Shown in pieces: positions 24,248 through 36,255 of a stretch of DNA of 64,000 bases. The notes under the pieces are model-generated. The model was not told the origin of the DNA and made no database searches. It saw only the letters and a list, made by a program, of their open reading frames with translations. The translations under genes and the position numbers were made by a program. The stretch's first letter is position 1. Each line of letters begins with the position of its first letter. The DNA lies in the NCBI GenBank assembly GCA_030141605.1, contig JAQGDQ010000257.1, positions 1-64,000 of the forward strand. Reading direction: 5' to 3'. Source of the DNA: Tubiluchus corallicola (Eukaryota > Priapulida > Priapulimorpha > Priapulimorphida > Tubiluchidae).

Positions 24248-26196
24248 TTTCGTTTAGGACACAATCCAAGGATAACAACTTAAGTAAATCAATACTTATT
24301 TCCCAGGTGGTCCCGATCATTATTACCCGCACGTTACTTAGATGAACCTGATTGCTTGGTCGAAGAACCAGCGGTAGCATTTTTCAAGTCTTTGGTGTAA
24401 CTCGGTGGAGAGTTGAACTCACGACCTCCCGGGTGGTAAGCGAGCACGCTACCACCGAGCTACGCCACCCGGTTTTGTTTTCCAGCTATTCAACTTGCTG
24501 TGGGAGAACAGAGTACATGGTACTAGTGCATACACACACACACATCTCAATATCTGACTAGGAGACTAGCCCAGGACAAGTCTACCAATTCTAGTATCTG
24601 GATGTAAATGATTATAAGGTAGGTAGATGATGGTCCTGCCACAACCACCAGGACCATAACCTAAGGTCTTGACACTGTGCTGAATATGTTTTTATATGTA
24701 TCTGCAGTGTGTTATTCAGTGTGAAACTGCTTTAAAAATCAAAAGATACTTGAAAATCGACATAGAGATATTTCATGTACGATATCAATCATATATACAT
24801 ACCCTAACACTATAAGCTCTCCATACTTCACAGTACCTGAATCTTTAGGAGTTTGGAAAGGATTCTGCCTGCTTATTTCAGCTTTTGGACTCGTTACCTG
24901 TAAAATAAAAACAAATGCAACTTACACAATAGTAATGTTGTAATTGGTGGTGGCCTACCTAAATAGAAGATACTAAGTTTATTAACTTGGGCACGAATCA
25001 ATCATATAGACTTATGTGGACTAGCAGTCAGAGCAGTGAATTATTAATCCAAAGTTCCCTGGTTTGAATGAAGCTCAGTCCAACCTTTCAGATTATTTTT
25101 CTTTTGGTGAAAATTAGCTTCAAGAATCTGATAATTGCATGCTCATTCCATCAACGACACAGAATGTTCATTAAAGCACAAGAAAACCCTCCCCTTACAT
25201 AGAGCTTAAAAAATACGTCTTGCAATTATGCGTCACTTGCATACTGCGTTTTTGCATGGGGTTGGGTCGGCAGCAATGCTGTATAAAACTTGTAAATTTA
25301 AACTCCCACGATGGCCTTAGGTGCAGTTATTTTAATGGTAAGTTGTTTGATACAAGTTTAGATAACATTGGTGGTTTGAAAAAAGAATTAATCAGAGCAT
25401 TCATAGCACACATGTAAAATGTTAAACTACTGTATCTTGTCAATAAGATTAAAATGTGTTTTTAGGTAGTATGTGGCGCACCCTGGAGGGTGAGTCAGCG
25501 ACATTTTACCAACAGGCACGAACATTTTAACATAAGTCTTTCCAGCAGGTAAGCGAAATGCTAAGTAACATAGATGTTTTGAGACATAATTTAACATCGC
25601 CTTTTCTTCCCCTGATTTACGTTTGTGTAAGTGACGTCATGTAATGGCGCCGTTGCAAGAGTATTGCGGGAGATTTAAAATGAAAACAAATAAAAATTCC
25701 TTTTAACGCAAATAATACCATATATGCGTAAAATTGCTGTAAAGCAATATAATTTTTTAAGGTGATTTTTCTGAAGCCCACTTCAGGTACCTCTTTTCTT
25801 GTCCTTTAACATGAAAGTTTAATTACCGGTGGTGGGGACCGCGGTTCATGTTGCGGAATCAGAGCCAAGCCCTGCCTGGAGTTGTTTTCAGCAGCAATCC
25901 TGCGAAGTGGGATGCCATCAACTGAGCTCTGTCGCACCATCACAAGGGGTGCATTCTCCACGGAAACTTGACGAGTGGGAGGCGATTCCCTGGAAGCCTG
26001 ACGAGAAGGTGGCGCATCCGCAGAAGGCAATCGGTGTCGACCGTCCCACGGAATTTGTTCTGGAGAACTGCTCTGCCGACTGCTTGACGGTGGTTGTTGA
26101 GCTGAGTGCCTCCGAGGATGCTCCGGAGAGTCCCTCATGTTAACTTCTGATGTCACCTCCGTTCTGCTTGAAATTTCATTTGCATCATCTGATCCT
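15667..26196 (-). CDS. Pellino (PELI): Pellino E3 ubiquitin-protein ligase (FHA + RING-like)
   Basis: Ten coding exons with matching phases: 25827-26196, 24803-24897, 23782-23887, 22848-22949, 21596-21790, 21041-21232, 20314-20412, 19179-19391, 18546-18661, 15667-15793 (stop TAA). The core is 414 residues, the usual Pellino length. FHA domain: KYGELIVLGYNGVLPHGDKG, IGRSSESPIDFVV (phosphothreonine-binding Arg), STISRFACRIMC, AAGFDSSRNIFLG. RING-like region: RPQCPVGLNTL, YLSCGHVQGSHEWG, RRCPMCQT, YNPCGHM, SVPLPHGCHGFRAACPFC, ending KLIFQDNVD. Known role: cytosolic K63-type ubiquitin ligase binding phosphorylated IRAK/Pelle in Toll/IL-1R signalling. Odd: the first exon shown adds over 120 residues before the canonical start, rich in Ser, Arg and Pro with repeated RQxS motifs. 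It has an internal ATG at 26138 (518-residue product), but the open frame reaches a splice acceptor, so an upstream exon is likely. Introns carry a 36-bp minisatellite, a hAT MITE, a Harbinger MITE, a SINE-like element and a tRNA-like piece. Confidence 0.95.
16030..18207. repeat. 36-bp minisatellite, about 60 copies
   Basis: Head-to-tail 36-bp unit built around CTACTTACTACAATCACAAC plus TGTATCGCATTGTCAA. The block about 17000-17790 is almost perfectly homogeneous; the flanks are more diverged and include 40-bp units with an extra CTTA. The array fills most of the last Pellino intron (15794-18545). Because 36 is a multiple of three and the unit lacks plus-strand stops, it creates long plus-strand open frames (up to 487 codons) with no coding evidence. 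On the sense strand of Pellino each unit carries GTAAGT. Confidence 0.97.
19597..20247. mobile_element. hAT-like MITE with 8-bp target-site duplication
   Basis: A 651-bp element flanked by the direct repeat GGTATAAT (19589-19596 and 20248-20255), the 8-bp TSD expected of hAT. The ends are short imperfect inverted repeats: TAGAGGCTGAAGC on the left and TAGAGCCCAGAGC as the reverse complement of the right. AGCTGA(G/C)TC-like motifs recur subterminally, as in many hAT elements. No transposase is seen. It lies in the Pellino intron between exons 19179-19391 and 20314-20412. Confidence 0.8.
23082..23727. mobile_element. PIF/Harbinger-like MITE (TTA target duplication)
   Basis: A 646-bp element whose ends read GGCCCGTGTCACACAG and, reverse complemented, GGCCCATGTCAGACAG. 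It is flanked by TTA on both sides (23079-23081 and 23728-23730). Both ends also share CATAATCCATAA farther in. The inverted repeat, 3-bp TWA-type TSD and size fit a non-autonomous PIF/Harbinger element. No transposase or Myb-like ORF is recognisable. It lies in the Pellino intron between 22848-22949 and 23782-23887. Confidence 0.8.
24174..24478 (-). mobile_element. tRNA-derived SINE with (ATT)n tail
   Basis: Read on the minus strand, 24478 to about 24395 resembles a tRNA: A-box-like GTAGCTCGGTGGTAGC, a TTACCAC anticodon-type loop, B-box-like GTGAGTTCAACTC and a 3' end ACACCA. A ~150-bp unrelated body follows and then a run of about 23 ATT repeats. This is the head-body-tail order of a SINE. 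GGTTTT occurs just outside both ends (left GGTTTTAT, right GGTTTTGT), a possible partial target duplication. It lies in a Pellino intron, in sense orientation. The body family is not recognised. Confidence 0.65.
25018..25085 (+). other. degenerate tRNA-like sequence (SINE head or tRNA pseudogene)
   Basis: GGACTAGCAGTCAGAGCAG resembles a tRNA acceptor/D-arm start with A box. CCTGGTTTGAATGAAGC resembles a B box and T-arm. The 3' CTCAGTCC can pair with the 5' GGACTAG region. The anticodon stem is poor, so a functional tRNA is unlikely. It lies in a Pellino intron. Confidence 0.35.
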
Positions 26197-26299
26197 CTGA
26201 AAAGGAATACCATAAATGATAATTGGGAATTAGGAGCAATAATGTTAAATTAATTATGTTAAAATGAAATGTCATCAAACTTGCATACAAAATGTCGAA

Positions 26300-26425
26300 A
26301 TGTGTGCAATTCATGCACACGAGCAAACATGCACACAATTCATGCACACGAGCACATGCAATTCATGCACACGAGCAAACATGCACGCAATTCATGCACA
26401 CGAGCAAACATGCACATGAGCAAAC
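26300..26425. repeat. ~29-bp minisatellite, four copies
   Basis: ATTCATGCACACGAGC recurs at 26309, 26338, 26361 and 26390 with spacings of 29, 23 and 29 bp, separated by AAACATGCAC. It sits just upstream (in transcription sense) of the first identified Pellino exon. Confidence 0.85.
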
Positions 26426-26500
26426 TCCTATTCGTCCGACTAAACTGTTATAATGCATACCTTGTAAAATAAATACCGATGGATGTAATGTGGAGTATAT

Positions 26501-26970
26501 TTAAAGGAAAGAACAAGTCACTCAGTATGCTTGGTTTATTTTACTTCTATCACTTAAACTTAGAAAAGTATAATAAAGAAATTTGCAAAAGCTTTTCTAT
26601 AAAGCAGAAATCTAAAACATACCACCTCTGAATAAAGATTTCCAGGCGTGGTGGTTACCGCCATTCGTTTGAAAATTATGAACTGGGGGACTTCGTGCTT
26701 TACTAATTCAAACTACTGCAGCTTACACAATATTCATGCAAAAAATGTCGCAAAATCAGCTATCTAATGTTTTTGTAAAAACCTGTTATACTTTTGATGA
26801 AGATTGACAGTGCGCTACTTTTCTTCAGGATGAATGACGTAATTGGAAGAAGAATGGGCGTTCAAAATGGGACCGCTCAAGCGTGAAGTGATTGCGACTT
26901 TAAAGTGATTTTAGTAATTACACGAGGCGCTTATTGCAGTTTTATTACTAAATTTTTCTAACATTTTTTG
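26501..26970. repeat. dispersed ~475-bp repeat, copy 2
   Basis: Homologous to 7741-8220 and in the same orientation, without the internal 43-bp duplication of the other copy. Both copies start TTAAAGGAAAGAACAAGTCA and end around TTATTGCAGTTT followed by an AACATTTTT stretch. The two are visibly diverged (many substitutions and small indels), so the copies are old. No ORF and no evident inverted termini. Confidence 0.75.
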
Positions 26971-29110
26971 TCAAACGCAGAAATAAGCCCACCTTTCCAA
27001 AAGATCTGGCCTTTCCTTCAAGTAATATTAGTAAAAGCAATGCATAATTCAAATTTCATTAAATAAATGTCTTAAACCTTAGTCTGAGGAGCTGAAAAAC
27101 CAGACGATAGTTGGTCTAAGTTATAAACAGAAATTTTGAGAACAAATTGAAACTTTTTGTTGTGTAATTATTTTGGCTGCACAATTTCTTCGTAGCAGAT
27201 TATATTTATTGTTCAATGAAAAACGGCAAAACTAAAAACTCCACGCGATGGAGTGGCTCAGTAATATAAAGCTGTATTAAAAATATTGCAGCTCGGGTGT
27301 TCTCTCGATATTAAATAGAAGCCAAAAAAGCAGAAAAAAGAGGTGACCTAACCCACTTAGATAACACCAACAATTAAATTAAAGAGGGAAGCTCTGAAAT
27401 ACCACTTACCTTATCCAACTGAATTATCAGCCTACACAGCTGAAGCAAATATGAATATCTTATACTAGTCAGCGTGCAATCAGTCAGTCAAGATGTAAGT
27501 GGATTTAATTAATTAATGCCAATAAATTTGTAGTAGACAAGTGAATAAGTGATTCATGTCAGAGCTAAAAAAACTTACTGCGTAGTTTGATTTTACTAGT
27601 AGCAAAAAAAACTAACAAAATTTAATAAGAACACCACTGAACACTAACAAACATATGTAAACAATGAGCTGATGACAAAATAGGCTGTTACCTACATTAT
27701 GAGAGATGCAGCATGTTCTATTATAACACATTTTTAACAATCTACAAAACATGATGATGCTAGCTAGTTTCAAGTTATCTAAGTGAAGTTTTCGATTTTT
27801 TCAAAAATTAAATCGTGTCACTCAAATACTTAGTCAACTTGACAACTGCTAGAGCTTAACGAAAAACATTTCTGCCCTATCCAATGTGCTGCAGACACGA
27901 GGCATTTTGTTAAATTTCACAGCAATATCAATGTATACCACTGTGGTTATTTCCACTTGCAAAAATTGACGTTATTGTTAAAAATCACAAACAATTGTAA
28001 CATCACGCCCAGATGAAGTCTAGTAGAAAATGGCGCCATTGTTCTGGTGCCAAAGAAATTTCTGGAAAAATGCATCAAAGGAGGAAAATTCGTGCAATAG
28101 TCTGATTCAGTTTTCTTCAAAGAAAGAGCTAAAGCACTTTCACTACCATTTAACGAGATTGCTGAAACTTGAGCACACGGCAAATACATTTGGGTGATCT
28201 CACACAATCTGAGTCATTCATGACAACCAGCTCAAGTCTTGTGCAATTTAGTATAACAAAAACAGCACGATTCACGTTATATTCGTGTCAACCTCAAATC
28301 GATGTTTGGAAAAATGAGAAAAGCTTGCAGAATTTTAAAACTATCACAATCCATTACAAGAATAAAAACAGCCTCCCGATATATTAAAACACCGAAAGGT
28401 TTTTCATGAACGAAAAGCGGCAATCTTCGAGTGCAAAAGTGCAAATACATAAACTAAACTAAAGAAGCTACCATTTCCAGAGTTTTAAACTAGATTTAGC
28501 TGCGTTTGAAAACACCAACCGACAAGAGTCCGTCCGCCAAAATACATGAGCTGGAAGGTTAGCAATTTTTTGTTACATTTTGTACCAGAACGACAAAGAA
28601 ACGGTTAGGGTCTAATTGATATATTAAAAACAGAAAGTCACTTGATTTAAAACGCCTTTATGAATTACTTGTTGTAGACGTTAGAGTAGCTCGTTTCCAA
28701 CATCAACAAGCAATTTTTCGGTTAATCTTGACTTTAATCATGTACTGCATTAAACATTTGATTGCGATCACTTACTGCAAGCATTTAATACATTAACAAC
28801 TCTTTATATCCCTCCACTTGCCATTCAATAAACAGCTAAACGCATTAACTCAATCAACTAAGTGAGAGATGTTCTGATGTAATCTTTTATAAAGCGATAT
28901 TCTGCTCTAATTACGGCATGGCAGCCAGGTTTTGCTTTAGTAATACGCGGGCTTCATTACTCTGATAACAATTAAGAAGGTATTCATAATTCAATAATCA
29001 TTACTTAACTTTCACGATCCAAGATTTACACGAATTCTGTCGAATGAAAAACGCACATTAATTACATCTATTTCATATAACTGACATAATTAACTACTAC
29101 AGCATTAAAT
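26971..29110. other. non-coding stretch, nothing recognised
   Basis: AT-rich sequence upstream of the first identified Pellino exon. No coding similarity, terminal repeats or tandem structure noticed. It may be a Pellino 5' intron. Confidence 0.4.
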
Positions 29111-29119
29111 ACCCAAAAG

Positions 29120-29200
29120 AGCCAACTTCTAGGAATCAACATGTTTATTGAGCGACGATCGTTTCGCCTACTGCAACCATTATCAAACTATAAATTTGTT
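29120..29200 (-). mobile_element. possible Penelope-like element tail
   Basis: On the minus strand the sequence reads TTTGATAATGGTTGCAGTAG, then GCGAAACGATCGTCGCTCAA, then TAAACATGTTG. Penelope-like retroelement ends commonly carry a 'gaag..ggt...cGAAACGtcgt..AATAAA' string like this. No reverse transcriptase or GIY-YIG domain is visible nearby, so this is a motif-level call. Confidence 0.35.
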
Positions 29201-29879
29201 TGACTACGTTCCTCAGTGTCTGGAGTGGTCCTCTTTTTTGCATACATAAATTTTTATAATTTTGCTTGCTCCACTTATGTTATGTTTTTGATTGCATATT
29301 ATGCTTTTCTCACTTCGTATATTCACTTTATTATATTATTTTGCTCATTGCTTCACAGTTATCATCAAGCTTCATTATATTTTTGTTGATTCATATTGTC
29401 TATTTAATCACATTCTCATATTTCATTACACATTTTTTGTGCTCCATCTCTCTGTACTAGCTCTTGTGTTTCATAGTCCTTTGGCATTATGCTTAACATA
29501 ATTTGATTAGACACTAATGCATATTTTCGTTTCACTGTATATAGTTTGACTTTATCATGCATATTTTGTTTCCTTCACTGATTTATTATTTATGTTTTAT
29601 TTTTTCTTTTGGTTTGACTTTTTTCTAGTTTGTTTTATGTTTTAAATGGTTAGTTAAATGCTTTACGTATTTGGTTGATCATCATTACATATTTTTCATT
29701 TTATCTCAATGCTTCCTTGTTGCATACACTATTCAGTTATTTCGCTTTCAAGTTTAATTTCTGTTAACTTTTCTAAATTTATGTTAACAGTTGATCTTCT
29801 TAACTCACTTCATAATTATTACACGATTTAATTAGCTGTGCTACAATTTTTTTACACTTTACTATAAACCTGAGAAGGG

Positions 29880-30003
29880 CAGCTGACTTTTGCTACCCTT
29901 TCTCCTGCATAATTTATCTTTTTTAATTAATAATTACAGCAATAATAGTCTATTTGTATTCTGGTGTAAATGAGGAGATAAATAAAATGTCTATGTCTAT
30001 GTC
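29880..30003 (+). mobile_element. possible LINE 3' end with short tandem tail
   Basis: An AT-rich, T-skewed segment ends in GAGATAAATAAAATGTCTATG followed by another TCTATG. An A-rich end with a poly(A)-like signal and a short tandem oligomer is typical of LINE 3' termini in invertebrates. No reverse-transcriptase coding sequence was found upstream (29200-29880 is T-rich and unrecognised). Confidence 0.3.
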
Positions 30004-31403
30004 CTGGCTGATTTAGTCTTTTGTCACTTTCACACTGATATGCTGCTGGTTTCCCTTATTGTAGTTACCACTTGTTGTAAATTGTGCAAAATGATGAAGT
30101 TGTGTATTGTTCTTATAATTCTTACGGCTGTGGTTCTTCACTATGTAGACTTGGATTAACTGTTTACCTGTTGGGTTCTCTTTTTGGTTCTCAAGTGTTA
30201 GGTAAAATTTTGTACACTGCTCTGCAATTTCCTCCGTTACAATCTAGTTTATTTGATACAGTTAAATTCTAATCTGTTGTTTTGTAGTTTAAGTTTGTGC
30301 CGCTGTATTATTAATGCATTATTTATACTTCTTTTTGGCTTGATTTAGTTTAATAATGGCTTCAATAGCCGAACCATAGTCGCTCAATAAACCTGTTATT
30401 ACAGCACATTAACTACACAAAAAACTAAGATGTTCCTTGAGATCATTGTCTGCTGAGTTTGTTAGGATGCAAACACCGCGCCATGTCCTAGCGTTTTTAC
30501 CTTTCGCTCCCTACTACACCCGACAGAATCTAGCCCAGTTGAAAGGCTTACGCAGTTAAACATATTTCATTCAAATTTAGGCTTAGTTACTAAATCGTGG
30601 GTTGGGGTGGTCCGCCTCTGGCGATAACCTCTAACACTTGACTGCACTTTTACTTAGTCACGCTCAGTAATCACCACTGGTCTTAACCTACTGCATCTTA
30701 TGTACATGCAGCGGTGTATTCTGCAATTTAAAGTAAATTAAAGTAACCAGATTAAATTAAATGCCTCTATTATATGCATACTAACAAGAGATTCATGTTT
30801 ATCTCCCCAAAATGACCAGATGTTACTCATATTAGAAGACTGAACCGATTTATCGATTTGTAATATGAAAGTTGTCAGGTGTGATAGAGACAGTTAATCG
30901 GTATTCGTGTCCAATATATGAAATCTTTGATATTTAGCGAAAACGAATTACTACGAAATTTGCGTAGCAATAGTACTAGCCTAGTACTGCCATCACGGCA
31001 GCTTCACCACATGCGACCTCAAAGAGACCTCGGTTTACGTTTGCCATGAGAAATTCGTTTTCCTTTCGTCTGTACAAATTGGCGCCCACGCCTGCTGTCT
31101 TCAGCAGTGAAGCCGGCCAACACAACACGAATCTCTCGTAATGCAAATACTCTGTGTACGTTCAGTGAGGTTATAAATACTATAGGTCTAGTGAGGTTCA
31201 CACCTAGACTAAACTTTCGTTCCCACCTAACAAGAGTTCACTAACGCTTTCTCACCGTTCTTTAAGTGCCATCACTAAGCCACAAATTACACACGTTACT
31301 CAACTTATGACTAATGGAAACTTGAACGTAGGATGTGTTATTGAATTCCGTCAAAAAGGTACAGTAGTTTTGCCATACGTACTATCACCAATTGCGTATA
31401 AAA

Positions 31404-31572
31404 GAGAGAGAGAGAGAGCGAGAGGATGTGAGAGGGAGTGAGAGTGAGAGAGAGAGAAAGAGAGAGAGAGAGAGGGGGGAGTGAGAGTGAGTGAGAGAGA
31501 GAGAGAGAAAGTCGGAAGGACAGAGAGAGAGAGAGAAAGTCGGAAGGACAGAGAGAGAGAAAGGAAGAGTGA
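31404..31572. repeat. (GA)n-rich microsatellite
   Basis: An interrupted GAGAGA tract with a duplicated GAAAGTCGGAAGGACAGAGA segment. The Ser/Leu-rich minus-strand frames across it are artefacts of the repeat. Confidence 0.9.
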
Positions 31573-34500
31573 CAGAAAAGGAACGACAAAATTCAAAACC
31601 AGTTTTCTTGTATTGATCATAAGTTTCTTTATATTTTTATAAGTTGCATTTTTAAACAAGTTCCTTACGCTTGTAGCGATGTAAACCTATTAGAGCAAAA
31701 CTTTGTACATTCTGAAATAATTAACTCAGTTATCTCCGGGCGTTACTGGAACCTGATGCCGGAATCCAGTATAAAGTCAAAACAAAAAGCCTTTTTTATA
31801 TTTGCACATAAAATAATAAATAAAGTCAAGGCTAAATCAATTACTAAACGGAGCAATAATTACAAAGTTCAAAAAGAAAAAAATAGCTCAGACTGAAAGT
31901 ACTCGCATATCAGCGATATTTCTACTTAAAAACCTCTGAGTTCCTCTACAGCTAGACTTTACACAGAGTAATTAGAGGCTGGATTTCAGTTAGTCAAACC
32001 ATGCAGGCAGAAGCGCTGAAACGCTAACAAAGAAAACCGAGCAAAAGGTGAGAGAGGGCAATGAGGGGGCAGCCGGTACGTGATCTCGCGTTGACAAGTG
32101 TGACAAAGAACACGGTGCACTGCGCTGGTGAACTAAAACTGTTATAAAATCGTGTGCTCAAAGATACAGCAGAACAGTTGGTCGAATCTAATATACACGG
32201 TACCAAAACGTATCTTAATAAATTTCGTGTGATACGCGCCAAAGTATCATTATCAGATCAGTACTTAATGTACAAATGCTTATTTATTAATTTAAAAATG
32301 TTACACTCGTTCCACTAAACTCGTCGCGGACTCGCTAAACCTTTGCAGTCTACAGATATTCACACACACACAAACAACAACATTGTTAATGTGGTTAACT
32401 ACATAAACACATTACATAAAAATCGAGAGTCCGACAAAACATACAAGTAAAACAAGAGTATTTACCATCTACTTTGCCTGTAATCAAACATTTGCACTAG
32501 AAAAAGCGACACTAGCCCATTTACATAGTGCCTAATGTGGGTGGAAGGGTCTAACGAATGCAAAACGTCTACTGACGGTACTGCAGTACATGATTTTTTT
32601 TCGTCGGGAAAGTAAGCTCAGTTAGAATGTGCTGCTTATGTCAGCTATGGGGGATAGTTTAGTTTATATGTCTCATTCCAGACGCACATAATATACTATT
32701 TAATTACACACGGTTCATTATGATTGCACTGAGACGGGGTGGCGAAAGACCGTAATGCTCACCTAGCAGCCACCCCGATTTACAAAACATTACTATTGTA
32801 TTTAGTTACCTTAGTAGTGCTATTCGTAGCTTGCGAGAGACTTACGTTTTACAGTTATCCTATTATATAACAAAATCACATTAGTAGTTAAAAATCAACA
32901 TATTACTCTTTGTTAATATTTCACGCATTTATATGTGTACGATAGGCTGGGAGGGATACTTGAGAGGAGCAGCTTCAAGTTGCTATGTGGTACACGAGAT
33001 TGTCTATGATGCCGTAGATCAAGACAGATATTGTAATGCAAGCCATAGTTAAGATCAGAAACCTCAGATAACTATTGTTCACTATTAACTAAGATGGATT
33101 TGATAGTGGCGTGACGCCTTAGCAGAAAATGGTTAACGTTTTTCTAAAATGCGCAATAAATCAATTCGGTTGAAACTTTATATAACGTCTTCATCGCCTA
33201 CAGAAGTGATACAGCAAGACTAAAGAAACGTTCTAAGTAGCGCATGTCCAAGAGCATTTTTAAACAAAGCAAATATGTAGCAAAGTGGAGCATGGCTGCC
33301 ATTCAAAGGGATGTTAAAGCGCAACAAGCAGTCAAAAGCCAGTCAGACGGCTGTTAGATAAAACAATTTGCTACTTGTAAGCCAAAATAAAGCAGTCTGT
33401 TTACACATTTTCCAACAAATATCTGAAAGGCAGAGACGAGCAACGCTATTAACACACGCTAGAAGTCGAGTTGTTCAGTTCACGTTAACGATGTGTAGTA
33501 TTCATTTTAGACGTATTACAAAAATGTAAGATTACACTGTGTACATATTGGATCAAGCACTGCACAAATATCTTTGTGAGATTCCTACCCCAAACATCAC
33601 AACTGAGAGAGCAAGCCAAAAGCAACACCACTGCCAAGCAACCACATACAAGTGGATGGTACGACCAGAATGCAAATACAATCTCTGCCAGATGTGGACC
33701 ACGTGTAAATGACCAGTGGTCGAAATGAATTCTACGTGTAAGACCGCAGCACAAGCGCATAAATAGGGAGACAGGAGAAGCCCAAAAACGAATTTAATGA
33801 TTTTTAATAGATCTGCAGCCTGACGCAAAGCAACAGTAGCAGCTGGCTAGTGGCTTCTTTTGCTCAGAATGCATGAAAAGTGAAGCCACGGTGAATAACC
33901 TAACAAGCTAACATAGCAACTGTTTTCACTTAACTGCGTTGGACACCTCAGTAACTAGCAACACTTTCTCTGCAAGGAAAGGGCTGGATAATATAGCCGA
34001 CTGCAGAAACCAGGACAACCCACCAACGCCAGCTGAATGTTTTCACTCATAATATGACCCTAATTTCTTGAAGCTCAGTAGTTTGCTGATTATAAACACC
34101 ATGTAATACGAGACAAATGCCGTGGCCTTCATTAACCCTTCAAAGTTACCGTCAACAACTCTTTGTTTGTCTTACGCTGAAACTGATGATGAAAATTGTT
34201 TGCAGCCATCACATAATTTGCCACAGCATCCGGAACACCAATTTTCCAGAATGCCTTCGCTGCACGACTAAAGACAGCGCATCATTAAAATAAGTTACGT
34301 GGATGGCAACTAGAATTTTCTGCCAAGGCATGTCCTGCTATTCAGTCTATAGATTTTACACAACTGTGTTGAATCTCTTCCGATGGACAAAAGTCCCCTC
34401 GTCTCCTCCCAGTAAATTGCAGATCCAGAAAAATTTCGGGAAGAAACCATGCTGGGAAGCTGTGAACCCAATAAATTACAAGAAGATTCTTTACAAAACT

Positions 34501-34854
34501 TCACAATGTAGTTTTTGCATGAAAGAAAACGGATTGAATAAGAAACAAATGTAACGTCACTTTAAATACTTGGAATGATTTTTTTTGCGCATTTTCAGCT
34601 GAATTGTTTGGTATTAATACTAATCTGTATGTTGTTAGTACTGTGTACGTATCTCCGTACTCAGTAATAATATCTGTTTTTTGATGACTAGTTTAGAAAT
34701 GATAGCTGTAATAACATGGTCATACGTGACAATAAACTACTACTATTACTACTAGTGCTCTATTTTGCGTTGCACAGTTATCAGCGAGTTACAAGTTAAT
34801 ATTTTAAAAATAATACAATTGCAGATTTCGCAAAGATTAGCTAGCACTTTAGCA

Positions 34855-34930
34855 CACACACACACATACGCACACGCAACGCAAACGCGCACGCACACCA
34901 TACCACGGGTACACGCATACACACATTGAT
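34855..34930. repeat. (CA)n-rich tract
   Basis: ACACACACACACAT followed by imperfect CGCACA and CACACGCA repeats. Confidence 0.85.
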
Positions 34931-36205
34931 TAACTCAACCTATAAGCTAAACACGTGGGAGGGAAAATGGACAGATTTTGCCAGTTATGAATCACATTTG
35001 TTTGCATTATGAATTAACAATATTGAATCAGCAATTTTCTCCTGTTATTAATATCGAATTATCCGCTAAACTCTTTTGCACTACATAGTAAATGCGCAGC
35101 CGCAGTAATACAGAGATAATAACGAGGCCATATATGTGATGACACTGCTTAGCTGTTTTGGCCACACTATACAGCAGAAATGTGTCATGAGAGACTCGCT
35201 CGTCAATAAACTACAGTATTTAAGTAAACAGAAAAGCAAATACAGGTCTACCTTAGACTACCCATCCTCCAAAGCTAAAAAAGTTCCAGGCCACGTCCTA
35301 AATACCTCTAATAATCGTTAATATTAAACTACTTAGTTAGCTAATAGTGAGTATTAGAGTATATAAATATTAGCAAAGTAGAACCTTGTGATGATCACAT
35401 GATTAACATCGTCTCATGTAACTTGTAAGACATTCAGGATATGAGAAAAATAACGCAATGAGCATTGCTCAAAGAAAATTGCAATGATTTCCTACAATAA
35501 ACGGTTTTGTTGCCAGACCTACCGTATCGCTGTCATGAATTTCACGATGGCTTAGGACAGAACATCACTGATCAGTAACATCCTACAGACAGGAATAATT
35601 GTTGCAGCAAAATCAACAGAAAACACGTACTTACACAAACAAACAGGAATTAATGCTATCAAGTGAGCTTAAAACTCGGCACTCAGGTAACCCATATAAA
35701 GTTAAAGAACCGCAATATTTTTAACAGAGACACCCAAATGTTTAAACATGCGTTAATAGAAATTGGCAAAAATCTGATTCCACCTAAAGCTTTAAAAGAT
35801 GGTTAGCAAACTATATACGCGTTGCTCAAAATCTCAGTGTCATTCGCAGTCTTGTACTTATGTAAAACACAGGTATGTAGTAATCCTATAGACGTGCTGT
35901 TACTTGTGCATAACATATTGCGTCAGGTGTGTAATGTTTAAATCGTCAAGGAGGAAATTACATTTCCTGTGTAAGGGTAAAACAGTTTATCTACTCCACA
36001 TATTTCTAACAGAAAGTGATAATATATCTGTGTACACTGTACATAATTATCTAAAAATAGCTTACGTTGCCATACACGTATATCAGATACAATTTTGACG
36101 ATGCTGCCTGTCAAAATTAATACACGAATGTAACATTCACGCTCGTACCCACTTACTCTTACGTAATTATTACGAATGATGCAGCTTGCAACAGAGAAGC
36201 CGTAC

Positions 36206-36255
36206 CTTGAACAAATGTCTGCGAAAGAAAAGAAATTTACACGACGGAGACGCAT
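36206..36255 (-). other. speculative upstream coding exon of Pellino
   Basis: An ATG (36253-36255) in a locally CpG-richer patch opens MRLRRVNFFSFADICS and meets a donor-like AAG|GTACGG. The exon would leave two bases (AG), the phase required by the Pellino exon ending at 26196, where A GGA TCA follows. Phase match and CpG content are the only support, and a ~10 kb intron would be needed. Confidence 0.15.

Larger units (their letters stand above)
30004..36205. other. gene-poor stretch, nothing recognised except simple repeats
   Basis: Apart from the (GA)n and (CA)n tracts listed separately, I see no coding similarity or splice-consistent exons. Open frames here are short, have no family resemblance and look like chance. 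An end-like string with ACT repeats (about 34731-34755, AATAAACTACTACTATTACT) may be another retroelement tail. Confidence 0.4.

Noticed and set aside
31338-31659. Ser/Leu-rich frames of 83-102 codons
   Set aside because: Translation of the (GA)n tract.
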